Shown here: in pieces, positions 38,378-47,949 of the stretch
Position numbering within the stretch: position 1 is the first letter of the stretch
Layout: every line of letters starts with the position of its first letter
DNA from: Methylobacterium sp. Leaf108
Lineage (GTDB): Bacteria > Pseudomonadota > Alphaproteobacteria > Rhizobiales > Beijerinckiaceae
Assembly (NCBI RefSeq): GCF_001423265.1
Contig: NZ_LMND01000031.1
Span: forward strand, 125,797-189,796
Length of the DNA: 64,000 nucleotides
Direction of reading: 5' to 3'
The notes under the pieces: generated by a model
Databases searched by the model: none
What the model saw: only the letters and a program-made list of their open reading frames with translations
What the model was told of the DNA's origin: nothing
Position numbers and translations under genes: made by a program

Positions 38378-38653
38378 TCAGCGGGTCGGGGCCGGCGCGC
38401 CCTTGCCCGCGGCGCCCGGCGAGGAACCCGAGCCGGCGTCGTTGGCGCCGGTGCTGTTGGTGGTGCCCGACCGGCTCTTGTCGCCCGTGAACGGGCCGCT
38501 GCCCGCCGCCCCCGGCGACGACCCCGAGCCGGCATCGCTGGCACCCGTCTTGTCGGCCGTACCCGACTTGCTGGTCCCCGAACCGCCGGCGGTGGCGAGG
38601 GCGACGGAACCCAGCAGGACGGTGCCGGCGACGAGAAGCGTCTTGATCGACAT
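38378..38653 (-). CDS. Small secreted Gly/Ser-rich repeat protein
   Basis: 91 residues from the ATG at 38653 (GGGAGAA site upstream). The signal peptide is about 1-22 (ending ALATA). The mature protein is almost all Gly/Ser/Ala/Thr with two copies of GA(S/N)DAGSGSSPGAAG (about 37-51 and 68-82), separated by a lysine/threonine spacer. No known domain is recognised. A low-complexity, likely unfolded, periplasmic or surface protein is the reading. The third-position base use is coding-like and the signal is good, so the gene is probably real. Confidence 0.65.
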   Translation of the reverse strand: MSIKTLLVAGTVLLGSVALATAGGSGTSKSGTADKTGASDAGSGSSPGAAGSGPFTGDKSRSGTTNSTGANDAGSGSSPGAAGKGAPAPTR

Positions 38654-39044
38654 GGTGTTTCTCCCTGATCGTTGGCGTTCGCACGCCGACGTCAACATCA
38701 GGTCGAGAGGCGACGTTCCTGTGGGACGAGAGACGGACCAACGGACGTTCGCGCCTCTCCTCCTATCAATCTCGGGGATGCCCAGGATCTGCCCCCCCTT
38801 GAGTGCTCGAATCAGGTCAATCCGATTGAGTGCGGGAGATGTGGGGTGGGGGTGGCTGGATGATCCTGGGCTTTCAGTGGCTTGCGAACCACACTAATCC
38901 GGATACCCCCTCAGGAGGGAGGGACACGCCAGACCTCACTGGATCGGAGCCGACGCGCAGCTACCCATGGCATGTGGTAAGGAGCGCCAGCCGAAATCGT
39001 CGGCGCTCGTGCCGTCAACCATGCTCAGCTTAGCTCATAATTTT
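38654..39044. other. Region before the AT-rich island, no gene seen
   Basis: 391 bases without a credible coding frame. The first part is the leader of the small Gly/Ser gene. The last ~20 bases start the AT-rich island that carries the AIPR gene. No tRNA, integrase or repeat that would mark an attachment site was recognised. Confidence 0.45.
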
Positions 39045-40826
39045 TTACGAACCCATTTTTACAGTTGATGCAAATTTTTCGAACGTATCCTTTTGTAAAT
39101 GACTAATCGACGCAACGACTCCTACGAAATTCGGGACAGCTTTTGAAACCGTGTCGTTTGATATTCGATTACGAGAAAAAGCCGGATCGAGCTGATTTGA
39201 AAGTGGCAACATCATATCTAATATAGGCGACCATAATTTTTCCGCCTTATTAGGACCTATGTTTTGCGAAAATTGCAAATCGAACCTATTCGGCACCGAT
39301 TTTGAAAGTATTGTCTCCATGCATCTTGAGATTACATGCACCAGCAAATAACTGGAGCCCTTTTTGTTAAGAAATGCAAGAATAACATTTTCCATAGAGG
39401 TGAGAGTAGTGGGATCACTTCGATGCTTCTGAGACAATTGTATTTTTCTCTCATTTATTGAACTAAGCAATGAATAACAAAATACGATGTGCCGCGCCGT
39501 GGTACGGTCAGTAAAAGTTGCTCGGTAATTTTTTTCATTTGTCCATATTTCTGATTTTTTATCATATGCTGTGACTGGATCACCATGAAAAGCGGCTAAA
39601 GACTGACCAACAGTATAAGAAGGAAGCGTAAATTTGCTGCGCTTAATCGCATCACTCGCACCACCTCGACGTCCACCTTCGTACTCAGCATCTGGAACAG
39701 ATTCAAATTCCAGACGAAGCCGCTCTTAAATTTGATCAGTACTCCTGAAATCAGCAGCCTGAAGCTTATTTTGAGAATTGTTAAAACGCACTATATTTGC
39801 GACTAAGGAATCTTTGCGCGCCTTGACAAATCGTATTGGAACCCGAAGCGTATCTGAAGGCTTAGAGTTTAAACTCGCAATCGAGCCGGTTGTTTGTGCA
39901 CCGTTCACAATAGAAAGCCCCTTTAGTTTGAGGCGCCTTCCTGTTCTTGAACGCTTTCCAAGCTCATAATCTAAAACTAGAGCAGTAACACCATTATTGT
40001 AAACAAAGAAATTATCTGGGTCTTCTTGTGCAGATACCTTGATATTGTTATTTATATTTGAGTCGCTTTCTCGCGACCCTAGATATCCGCGCAAGTTTGC
40101 CGAAAATAAATCTGTTCTATATTTATTATATAGATCACGCAACCAAGACCCTCTAACTGTCGTAATGACTGACTTCCAGTCGGTCTCAGAAATCTCTACA
40201 GCATCGGGGATCACAGTCTCCAAGTCGTCTGTCACAATAATAGTTCGCTCTGCCTGCAGGTATAGTCGGCTCAATGTATCAGTGCATACTTCCTGCGAAA
40301 ATATATTGATGTCATTCCCGCCAGAAAATGAACTCAAAGCGGCACGTGCAGTTCTTTCCACTGCTCGAAGTTCATTACTCACATTATCTGAACTAGGAAG
40401 ATTATGAACGTACCAGACATAAAACTGTTTAATTTCACCCGCTGCAATTGCAGATCGCAACTCATCCGCGCGGCCTTTGAGGCCGTCGGGCAAATCGTCC
40501 AAGTTAGCGGATATCAGCCAGGTCAGCGCAGTATTTAAATCAGAGGCTTTATTAGCAGGTGCGGCCTCTCGCTCTCTGCGAGACATATAACATTGCGCTA
40601 CTACAGCAATTTGCCGCTCTTTATCAACGTAAACTACATCGCATTTTTTATCATCGCCACCACCAGTTATAGCTTCGCTGATGATCGTCTGAATATCATC
40701 TAATTCAAACTTCAAATTAATTGCAAAAACACCTATTGCATCATCAGTTAAATTAAAATTTTGCTGCATTACCTGGAAGGCTTTTAACCATTCTGGATCG
40801 GCGGTTTTTGCCACGGATTGCCTCAT
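39045..40826 (-). pseudogene. AIPR (abortive infection phage resistance) protein, one in-frame stop
   Basis: One continuous frame of 594 codons, broken only by TAA at 39726-39728 (codon 367). Upstream of the stop the protein has the AIPR family core FFVYNNGVTALV, LSIVNGAQTTGSI and VRFNNSQNKLQAADF(RSTDQI). Past the stop the same frame continues ERLRLEFESVPDAEYEGGRR and on to the C-terminus without another stop or shift. A CAA to TAA change would restore the glutamine expected after DQI. AIPR proteins are linked to phage defence and often lie in restriction islands. The gene is AT-rich against GC-rich neighbours, so acquired. It could be a recent pseudogene, a sequencing error, or two functional pieces; loss of function is the likeliest. 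Confidence 0.8.
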
Positions 40827-41432
40827 AACATAAATTGACCTGAGTATTAGAAAGACGCTTGCCCGTTTGGCGTAAGGTGCTCATACAATGCGAATCGCAT
40901 CAATCAACCGTAAATTCCGTGTTTTTCATTCTCGAATAAAAATTAAATTTTACTCCAACCACTGTATCCCTATCCCTTTTCCCACATCATCACTCACCAG
41001 CAACGCGTCCATCTTATCCCCCCTCAACAAGGCGTACTTGTGCCTTTTCATTCGTCTTTAAGAAGTCATTAAGTATTACTACGGAGCCGACGAGCGTGTC
41101 GCCGCTCATTGGACGGTGATTCCGAGAGTGTACTGCGCCACAAACAAGCCGTTGCGCCAAATCTCGGGCAGGACCTTAGCGTCCGTGCCCAGGCAGATGC
41201 CCACTGCCGCAACGCGGTCGGGACGGCTGCCCCCCACCGCGCGTCGGTGTTTTGGCTCCAGGCGCGCTATGCCGACCGTAGACGCGCTCCTGTATGGGAA
41301 TGACGTGTTCGGTCAGGAGTGTGCTGCCGATCCTGCCAGCACGTTCACCGTCGTCCAGAGGGCGCTAGTAATGGGCTCTACAAAAGCTAGCTAGTTGGGA
41401 TTGCCGTCCTGCCAGCGCGGCGCGACCAGCGG
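40827..41432. other. Decayed coding remnants beside the AIPR gene
   Basis: 606 bases with no intact gene. On the minus strand a frame ends GICLGTDAKVLPEIW...LGITVQ at about 41108, overlapping an ATG at 41109 that starts MSGDTLVGSVVILNDFLKT. This runs to a six-G homopolymer near 41017-41022, where it stops early; dropping one G would continue to VSDDVGKGIGIQWLE at 40950. Both look like pieces of restriction-island genes damaged by frameshift, but the families are not recognised. AT content falls gradually toward 41400. Confidence 0.45.
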
Positions 41433-42674
41433 TCAGCCGGCGCGGCGGGCCGGTCTGGCTTCGGTGCCGGTGCAGGCGGCAGCCGCCGCCACGCGCCGGC
41501 TCGGGGCGCGCTGCGGGGCCTGGCCGGGGGCGTAGTTGCCGAAGTCCTCGTGGAACTGGTCGACGATCTCGCCGGAGGTCTCAAGGCAGCGGGCGAGGTA
41601 CCGCGGCAGGGACGGGGGCGGGGCGAAGCCCTCGGCGAGCAGGCGGTCGTTGGAGAAGGTCACGTTGAGGGCGCAGAACCGGTAGTAGGCCTGGAGCGCG
41701 CGCATCATCGCCACCTTGATCGCCTCGTCGAGGCCGAAGGTCTCGGCGAACCGTTCCTGCAGCGTCGCGCGGTCGGTCGCCTCGAAACGCTCGTAGTTAC
41801 GCGTCCCCCCCTCGGGGTCGGCCGCCTCGAAGGCGCGAGCCAGCGCGTCCCAGCGAGTGCAATGGTCGCGGCCGCCCGAGAGGTGGTAGACCGTGTGGGC
41901 GAGTTCCGGCCGGTCGAGCATGGCGATGAGCGTGTCGGCCACCCAGTCGGCCGGCACGATGTCGATGGCGCCCTCCGGGTCGCAGGAGAGCAGGCGCAGC
42001 CTGTCGCAGGCGCGCACCACCCAGAGGATGCTCGAGCCCGGCCGGGCGCCGAGCGCGGCATGGCCGACCACGATCGAGGGCCGCGCCACCACCAGCGGCA
42101 GGTCGGGGAACTGCGCGGCCAGGGACATCTCGGCGGCCGATTTCGACGCGCTGTAATGCACGAGGTGGTGGGTGTCGGGCCGGGGATAGAGCGTCTCGTC
42201 GACGAGGTGGGGCGGCTCGCCGCCGCAGATCATCGCGGTGCTGACATGGAGGAAGCGGGTCAGCCCGGCCATGTGCGAGGCGCGCCGCGCCAACGCCAGG
42301 GTGCCGTCGTGGTTGGTCTTGTGGACCTTCCCTTCCGCCCACCACGAGGTGTCGGCGGCCAGGTGCAGCACCTGCGTCACCGAATCGAGCCGCGGATCGG
42401 CGATGCGGTCGGCCTGCGTGAAGTCGCCGGTCACGACCTCCACCTTCTGGGCGAGGCGCTGGGCGGTGAGCGGGTTGGTGAAGCGCCCGAGCCGGGCGGC
42501 GATGCGCTGGCGCCCGGCCTCGGCATCGGGTGCCCGCACCAGGCAGACCCATTCGGCGGGGTGCCCGCTCGATAGCGCCCGGTGAAGCACGGCGCCGCCG
42601 ATCAGTCCGGTTGCACCCGTCAATAGAACTCGGTTCACCGTCGACACTCCCGCTCGCCAGAAAAACGATGCCAT
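41433..42674 (-). CDS. Extended SDR, thioester-reductase-like protein
   Basis: 413 residues from the ATG at 42674; a GTG at 42647 begins closer to the fold and is the alternative. The Rossmann motif is VLLTGATGLIGG, and the catalytic YxxxK is in VHYSASKSAAE. VARPSIVVGHA and the NAD(P)-binding order match the 'thioester reductase/male sterility' SDR branch, which reduces carrier-bound or CoA thioesters to aldehydes, or acts as an epimerase/dehydratase. Substrate unknown. It is divergent from lipA across 440 bp. The last ~40 residues are Ala/Arg-rich and may be disordered. It borders the AT-rich island but is itself GC-rich. Confidence 0.8.
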   Translation of the reverse strand: MASFFWRAGVSTVNRVLLTGATGLIGGAVLHRALSSGHPAEWVCLVRAPDAEAGRQRIAARLGRFTNPLTAQRLAQKVEVVTGDFTQADRIADPRLDSVTQVLHLAADTSWWAEGKVHKTNHDGTLALARRASHMAGLTRFLHVSTAMICGGEPPHLVDETLYPRPDTHHLVHYSASKSAAEMSLAAQFPDLPLVVARPSIVVGHAALGARPGSSILWVVRACDRLRLLSCDPEGAIDIVPADWVADTLIAMLDRPELAHTVYHLSGGRDHCTRWDALARAFEAADPEGGTRNYERFEATDRATLQERFAETFGLDEAIKVAMMRALQAYYRFCALNVTFSNDRLLAEGFAPPPSLPRYLARCLETSGEIVDQFHEDFGNYAPGQAPQRAPSRRVAAAAACTGTEARPARRAG

Positions 42675-43114
42675 CAGCCCGGCACCCACGAATAGCGTAA
42701 ACAAATCGCCATCAACATCCGCGCAATTGTTATGCCCGTAAAAAACAGGCCGCGTCGCGCGCAGGGCACACAGGGTGGATCTTGGGTTATCGTTAACGTG
42801 AGGTCTGCGCGTCGAAAGGCTCTCGTCCTGCGCTTTGCCTTGCCGGCGGGCCAAGGACACCGGCGATTACGCTGGCCGACCCAGGCCGGGTGCAAAGCCG
42901 GCTATCGGACGCTGCAATCTCAGGGTGAATTCCGCCAGGGCCGGCCGCATGAGCGAGCGCGATCCGGGGCTGGGCGGCTCGCGGCGACGGCGCTCGCGCC
43001 TGACAGATCGGCGCGTTCGACGCGGCGCCGGGTCGCGTCGGGTTTGCGGCCGCGCGCCCGAACGCTTAGGTCAGGACCATGGGCGCCGGTTCCTGGCGCC
43101 CGCAGCGGTGCGGC
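42675..43114. other. Divergent intergenic region, SDR / lipA
   Basis: 440 bases with no supported gene. The part nearest the SDR is less GC-rich than the surroundings and contains the palindrome CGTTAACG (42791-42798). Promoters for both genes should be here. ORFs predicted across it are GC artefacts. Confidence 0.4.
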
Positions 43115-44083
43115 ATGGCCCTCGTCCTCGACACCTTGAGCAACGACCGGCGCCCGCGCCACCCCGAGAAGGCGCGCCGGCCCGACACCCCGGTGCAGCG
43201 CAAGCCCGACTGGATCCGCGTGAAGGCCCCCGGCTCGGCCGCCTGGGCCGAGACCGCCAGGATCGTGCGCGAGAACGGCCTCGTGACCGTCTGCGAGGAG
43301 GCCGGCTGCCCCAACATCGGCGAGTGCTGGGAGAAGCGGCACGCCACCTTCATGATCATGGGCGACACCTGCACGCGGGCCTGCGCCTTCTGCAACGTCC
43401 GCACGGGCCTGCCCGAGGCCCTCGACGGGGACGAGCCGGAAAAGGTGGCGAAGGCCGTGGCCAAGCTCGGCCTCGCCCATGTCGTGATCACGTCGGTGGA
43501 CCGGGACGATCTGGCCGACGGCGGCGCCGCGCATTTCGCCCGCACGATCCGGGCGATCCGGGCGCACAGCCCCGCCACCACCATCGAGATCCTGACGCCG
43601 GACTTCCTGCGCAAGGACGGCGCGCTGGAGACGGTGGTGGCCGCCCGGCCGGACGTGTTCAACCACAACCTCGAGACGGTACCGGGCAACTACCTCACCG
43701 TGCGCCCCGGGGCGCGCTACTTCCACTCGGTGCGGCTGCTGCAGCGGGTGAAGGAGCTCGACCCGACCGTCTTCACCAAGTCCGGCATCATGGTGGGGCT
43801 GGGCGAGGAGCGCCACGAGGTGGTGCAGCTGATGGACGACCTGCGCTCGGCCGACGTCGACTTCCTCACCATCGGCCAGTACCTGCAGCCGACCAAGAAG
43901 CACCATGAGGTCGTCCGCTTCGTCCCCCCCGACGAGTTCAAGGGCTACGAGACCACGGCCTATGCCAAGGGCTTCCTCCTGGTCTCGGCGACCCCGCTCA
44001 CCCGCTCCTCGCACCATGCCGGCGAGGATTTTTCCCGATTGAAAGCGGCCAGGCTCGCTCGTCTCGCCACCGCCAGCACCTGA
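43115..44083 (+). CDS. lipA: Lipoyl synthase
   Basis: 322 residues from the ATG at 43115. Radical-SAM CxxxCxxC is C86-C90-C93 (CTRACAFC); the auxiliary cluster cysteines are C60, C65 and C71 ([12 protein letters not shown]), with the final RSSHHAGE supplying its serine ligand. It inserts two sulfurs into the octanoyl group on lipoyl domains, including those of PdhB and PdhC about 7-10 kb away. Followed after 6 bp by the COQ10-like gene, the order commonly seen in alphaproteobacteria. An upstream ATG at 43079 is possible, but the extension looks non-conserved. Confidence 0.97.
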   Translation: MALVLDTLSNDRRPRHPEKARRPDTPVQRKPDWIRVKAPGSAAWAETARIVRENGLVTVCEEAGCPNIGECWEKRHATFMIMGDTCTRACAFCNVRTGLPEALDGDEPEKVAKAVAKLGLAHVVITSVDRDDLADGGAAHFARTIRAIRAHSPATTIEILTPDFLRKDGALETVVAARPDVFNHNLETVPGNYLTVRPGARYFHSVRLLQRVKELDPTVFTKSGIMVGLGEERHEVVQLMDDLRSADVDFLTIGQYLQPTKKHHEVVRFVPPDEFKGYETTAYAKGFLLVSATPLTRSSHHAGEDFSRLKAARLARLATAST

Positions 44084-44089
44084 GTCTCG

Positions 44090-44551
44090 ATGCCATCCTT
44101 CCGGATCACCCGCACGGTGCGTCACTCGCGCCAACAGATGTACGATCTCGTCGCCGACATCGAACGCTATCCGGAGTTCCTGCCGCTGTGCGAATCCCTG
44201 CGCGTCCTGCGCCGGCAGCCGGGGCCGGACGGGACCGAGGTCTGCGTCGCGGAGATGGCGGTGGGCTACAAGGCGATCCGGGAACGCTTCACCACCCGCG
44301 TCACCCTCGATCCGGTCGACCACAGGATCGTCGCCGAATACATCGACGGGCCGTTCCGGCATCTGGAGAACCGCTGGGGCTTCACCGAGGCGGCGAGCGG
44401 CGGCTGCGATGTGAACTTCTTCATCACCTACGAATTCAAGAGCCGGACGCTCGGCCTCCTGATGGGCTCGATGTTCGACCGGGCCTTCCGCAAGTTCACC
44501 GACGCCTTCGAGAGCCGGGCCGACCGGGTCTACGGCCTGCCGCGCCCGTGA
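44090..44551 (+). CDS. COQ10/RatA-like ubiquinone-binding START-domain protein
   Basis: 153 residues of a START-like fold. It opens with TRTVRHSRQQMYDLVADIERYPEFLPLCESLRVL, and has GYKAIRERFTTRVTLDP and a final helix MGSMFDRAFRKFTDAFESRADRVYG. These are the signatures of the COQ10/RatA family, which binds ubiquinone and supports respiratory electron transfer. It is 6 bp after lipA, so both are in one transcript. It meets the convergent Tad genes after 15 bp. RatA toxin activity is known only for the E. coli relative and is not expected here. Confidence 0.9.
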   Translation: MPSFRITRTVRHSRQQMYDLVADIERYPEFLPLCESLRVLRRQPGPDGTEVCVAEMAVGYKAIRERFTTRVTLDPVDHRIVAEYIDGPFRHLENRWGFTEAASGGCDVNFFITYEFKSRTLGLLMGSMFDRAFRKFTDAFESRADRVYGLPRP

Positions 44552-44566
44552 GGGCGGCCCGTCGGC

Positions 44567-45109
44567 TCAGGTCTTGAGCTGGGTCACGGTGTAGGACGGG
44601 GCCAGGGCCGCCGCGTCGAGGAAGGGCGCCGCCAGCGCCGAGAAGAACATCAGCGAATGCCGGTAGGTGGCGGTGACGATGACGCCGGTCTGCCTGTCGG
44701 GCACCGTCTTCTGCACCGCGTCGATCTGGGCCGCGGTGGGGGTCGCACCGGCGGGATAGGCGTAGACCACCTGCGGCGTCGTTCCCGACATCCTCACCTG
44801 GAACATCTGCAGGGTGATCCTGCTCGGGCTGAGCTGGGGCGCGACGTTCCCCTTGGCGGCGTCCGGCGTGTAGGTGTTCAGCTCGGTCTGGCAGGACGTC
44901 GTGTCGTCCCGGCAGTCGGACCAGACGATGGCATATTGCGTCGCCAGGCGGTTGGTCTGGTTATAGACCTGGAAGACCGCCCCGCATTCCACGATCCCCG
45001 CCGCGAGCAGGATCATGATCGGCACGACCGCCGCGAATTCGATCGCGGCGCTGCCCCGGCGCGAGGCGCGAAAACGGGTCGCCGGGCCCGGGTCGGATCG
45101 ATCGCGCAT
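44567..45109 (-). CDS. TadE-like pilus assembly pseudopilin
   Basis: 180 residues. A positively charged N-terminus with GSAAIEFA (a pre-pilin-peptidase-like G/E junction) is followed by a membrane helix AAVVPIMILLAAGIVECGAVF and then a soluble domain with a short cysteine pair (CRDDTTSC). This is the TadE pattern: small, one helix, no strongly conserved soluble part. Third of three minus-strand Tad genes (47856-44567), 3 bp past the previous stop. No TadA/B/C machinery is nearby; the rest of the Tad system must be elsewhere if present. Confidence 0.8.
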   Translation of the reverse strand: MRDRSDPGPATRFRASRRGSAAIEFAAVVPIMILLAAGIVECGAVFQVYNQTNRLATQYAIVWSDCRDDTTSCQTELNTYTPDAAKGNVAPQLSPSRITLQMFQVRMSGTTPQVVYAYPAGATPTAAQIDAVQKTVPDRQTGVIVTATYRHSLMFFSALAAPFLDAAALAPSYTVTQLKT

Positions 45110-45112
45110 CGC

Positions 45113-45646
45113 CTATCGTGCCTGACGTCGCAGGAGGGAGGTCGAGGTGACCTTGTTCAGGCTGGAGAAGCCCGGCGCGAACACCACGACGGACGTCTGC
45201 GCCCGCAGGGCGAGCACGCTGGTGGCGGTGCCGTAGTCGGCGACGCCGCCGGATATCGGAACGGCGGCCGCCGACAGGCTGGTCATGGGACGCATCTCCA
45301 CGGCCAGGACGTTGGCGCCGGCCGCGGAGACGAGCCCGCCTGCGTTGGCCTCGACCTTGGTCTTGAGGGCGGCGGCATCGGGCATCAGCGGCACGGCGGT
45401 GTTGAAGCTGCTGCGAAGCTCGTCGGCGGTGCGGATCACCCCGGCGTCGAGGGCGGTCTGGGTCATGTAGTAGATCCCGACCTGCAGGATGTAGAGAAGC
45501 AGGACGAAGAACGGGGCGCACACGAGGGCGAACTCCACCGCCGACGCGCCGCCGTCATCGATGGTGAAGCGCCGCGCCGCGGTGCGGCGGGGCGCCGGAA
45601 GACCCCGGCCGCCGGCCGGCGGGGGAAGGGCGGGGGGGCTCGTCAC
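45113..45646 (-). CDS. TadE/TadG-like pseudopilin
   Basis: 177 residues from the GTG at 45646, which overlaps the stop of the large TadG gene (GTGA). After a Pro/Arg-rich leader, GGASAVEFALVCAPFFVLLLYILQVGIYYM (about 31-60) gives the G/E processing site and membrane helix, and the soluble part follows. The open frame read upstream runs antisense through TadG in another frame and is not a longer gene. Role: minor pilin of a Tad-type tight-adherence pilus, by family. Confidence 0.8.
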   Translation of the reverse strand: MTSPPALPPPAGGRGLPAPRRTAARRFTIDDGGASAVEFALVCAPFFVLLLYILQVGIYYMTQTALDAGVIRTADELRSSFNTAVPLMPDAAALKTKVEANAGGLVSAAGANVLAVEMRPMTSLSAAAVPISGGVADYGTATSVLALRAQTSVVVFAPGFSSLNKVTSTSLLRRQAR

Positions 45647-47856
45647 TGCAGCGGCGCCGTCGGTGCGAAGGGATCGGCGACGATGGAGAAGCCGGTGAAA
45701 TAGATCCGCGTGCCGGGCTGCGGATCGGGGACCGGGATCGTCGTCGTGTTGCCGGGCGGGTTCGCCAGGTAGGGGCCGCCCAGCGCGGTGACCTTCACGT
45801 CGTCGATGCCCCCGCCGTTGCCGTCGGCGGTGCCGCCGTTGGCCGAGAAGGTCAGCCAGTAGATCCCGGGCTTGGTGATCTTCACGCTCGCCGTGCGCGG
45901 CACCCAGCGGAAGCTGTCGGCATAGCCGCAGGTGTCGATCACCGGATTGACGGCGCCCGCGTCGTACCTCTGCCAGTCGACCCTGTCGGGCGGGACCGCC
46001 GGCGTGGCGCTCAAGCTGCCGTCGGGGTTCCGGAAGCTCGTGGCCGCGCCCTGCGACGCACCGGGAACCGGCGTGCTGATCAGCTGGCCGTTGGACATGA
46101 ACACCCCGACGAGGTTGGTCCAGCGCCCGGTGGCGAGGGTGGTGTGGTGGCGGATCGTGCCGGTGAGGCCGGCGCCGTCGGCGGGATAGACCGCGCCGGA
46201 CGCAGGGTTGGCCTGGCAGCTCGTGCCGGTGACGCCCGCACCGCTCAGGTCGACGATGGAGATGTAGCCGTAGCTGACCCGGTAATAGCCCGGATCGAGC
46301 AGGAAGGGCCGCATCACCTTGCGGTTCTTGTCGGCCGAGCCGGATGCGCTCCAGCCGTCGAGGAGGACGTATTGCGACCCCTGCGATGCGCCCGACTGGC
46401 CGTTGTGGAGGGTGCCGTAGTTGACCTGGTTGACCGGCGCGGTGGTCCAGCCGGACGGGTCCTGGGCGGGCCAGCCGAGGGGGGAGCCGCCGGTGCTGCC
46501 GCGACTGAGGGCGAGGTTGCCGCCCTTGGCGATGCCGTGGCGCGGCACGTCCTCGGCATAGGTCGGCGACTCGAACGAATCCGCGAACAGCACCTTGCCG
46601 CCCCCTGCCCAGGCGGCGGGGAAGTTGTCCTGCAGCGCATCCGGGCAGGTGCCGTTGCACAGGCGGATGCTGTCGATCTGGCCGCCGTAGCTGTCGTCCT
46701 GCCCATCGGCGGCGAAGGTCAGCCAGTACGACCCGGGGGTCGACACGAAGATGCGCACGCTGCGCTCGATCCAGGCCGGCGCGTAGACGCAGCTGTCGAT
46801 CAGGTTGGCGCCGGCCAGTTCCTGGCGTCCGTCGAGGGTGCGATGCAGGGGGGCGTTCGCGCCCGCCGTGGCGGCATCGAGGTAGACGTTGATCTGGTTG
46901 GTGCGCGACACGTTCGGCACCGGCCCGCCCGACGAGGCGGTGTCGTTGGCCCAGGACAGGTCGCCCGCCGTCGAGCCGCACAGGTAGGCCGGGTCGTAGT
47001 TACGGTAGGTCACGCGGCTGCGGTAGAAGTAGCGCAGCTCCTGGTTTCCCGCCCTCAGGTCGACCTTGGTGGAAATGGCCGAGTTGCCCGCCCGGCCCGA
47101 GCCGTTCTCGCAATCGAGTTCGGCCGACTGGCGTCCCTCCGGGACCGTGCTGCTGATGGTCCCGACCTCGTCGGTCTCCAGGCAATAGCCGGTGCCGTAC
47201 CAGACCGCGCTGCCGGTGCCGGTGTACACCGGGGTCGAGCCCGGGTTCGCGGACGGCCTGGCGATGGAGCGGCCGTCGATGGTGTAATAAGCCCAGCCGC
47301 CCTTCTGGACGGCGTTGGCGCCGCCGGTGGCCTCGAAGCCCTCCTTGACCACGAAGCCGCTGGGATCGGGGGCGTTCGGGCCGTCGTAGCAATGGGCCGC
47401 GGCCGTCACCGGCAGTTGCGTGATCCCGATGATCCTGGCGAAGGCGGTGGGCACCGCCACCGCGAGCTTCACGTCGGCCGGGCCGGTTCCGGACTGGACG
47501 AAGCGGTCGGTGTTGGTGAGCGTCCAGCCCATCTTCTGCGTGGTCACGGCCCGGTCGATGTAGCCGTCCACCGTCGCCTGGTAGGAGGTGGCGCCCGGAC
47601 CGCCGGTGCCGTTGAGGAGTTGGAGCACGCTCGGGCGGCTCGCGTACTGGCAGGTCAGGGTGGCGATCTCGGACAGCTTCTGCTTGGCCTGGTAGGAGCG
47701 CATCAGGTCGATGCCGCCGCCGGAGGCCACGATCAGGACGACGGCGCCCAGCGCGAAGATGATCGCGATGCCGCCACCCGTATCGGAGCCGAAACGCCGG
47801 GCGAAACCGAGAACCCGTGCGGGTACGATCGTCATCACCGTGGTCGCCCCCGACAT
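45643..47856 (-). CDS. TadG-type Flp pilus protein with two extra modules
   Basis: 737 residues, several-fold longer than a usual TadG. The N-terminal Tad helix is GGGIAIIFALGAVVLIVASGGGIDLMRSYQAKQKL (about 27-61). Then two related modules are visible, about 170-395 and 420-695. Each begins with a (G/S)FE element and ends with a strand-turn-strand unit: GSYWLTFAADGQ...GGQIDSI and GIYWLTFSANGG...GGGIDDV. Both have several Cys pairs. The pattern resembles a jelly-roll (carbohydrate- or adhesion-type) domain duplicated in tandem. A surface-attachment role is inferred. Two ATGs near the start (codons 1 and 8) are possible. Confidence 0.8.
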   Translation of the reverse strand: MSGATTVMTIVPARVLGFARRFGSDTGGGIAIIFALGAVVLIVASGGGIDLMRSYQAKQKLSEIATLTCQYASRPSVLQLLNGTGGPGATSYQATVDGYIDRAVTTQKMGWTLTNTDRFVQSGTGPADVKLAVAVPTAFARIIGITQLPVTAAAHCYDGPNAPDPSGFVVKEGFEATGGANAVQKGGWAYYTIDGRSIARPSANPGSTPVYTGTGSAVWYGTGYCLETDEVGTISSTVPEGRQSAELDCENGSGRAGNSAISTKVDLRAGNQELRYFYRSRVTYRNYDPAYLCGSTAGDLSWANDTASSGGPVPNVSRTNQINVYLDAATAGANAPLHRTLDGRQELAGANLIDSCVYAPAWIERSVRIFVSTPGSYWLTFAADGQDDSYGGQIDSIRLCNGTCPDALQDNFPAAWAGGGKVLFADSFESPTYAEDVPRHGIAKGGNLALSRGSTGGSPLGWPAQDPSGWTTAPVNQVNYGTLHNGQSGASQGSQYVLLDGWSASGSADKNRKVMRPFLLDPGYYRVSYGYISIVDLSGAGVTGTSCQANPASGAVYPADGAGLTGTIRHHTTLATGRWTNLVGVFMSNGQLISTPVPGASQGAATSFRNPDGSLSATPAVPPDRVDWQRYDAGAVNPVIDTCGYADSFRWVPRTASVKITKPGIYWLTFSANGGTADGNGGGIDDVKVTALGGPYLANPPGNTTTIPVPDPQPGTRIYFTGFSIVADPFAPTAPLQ

Positions 47857-47949
47857 CTGATCATGTCGAGCGTAGCCGTAAGCATTGCCTGCGAAAGGAT
47901 CGTTAAGCCGATACCTGACTCACGGGAATTTCATCTCGGGCCGGACCGG

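Noticed and set aside
38700..39044. Possible attachment site or tRNA at the left edge of the AT-rich island
   Set aside because: No cloverleaf, integrase or matching direct repeat could be found by eye at the two edges.
41109..41394. 64- and 92-residue plus-strand frames beside the AIPR island
   Set aside because: No ribosome site or domain. The minus strand holds better coding remnants, so these are shadows.
45113..46981. 622-residue frame extending the small TadE gene upstream
   Set aside because: The upper two thirds run in a second frame within TadG. Only the part from GTG 45646 carries a TadE helix.
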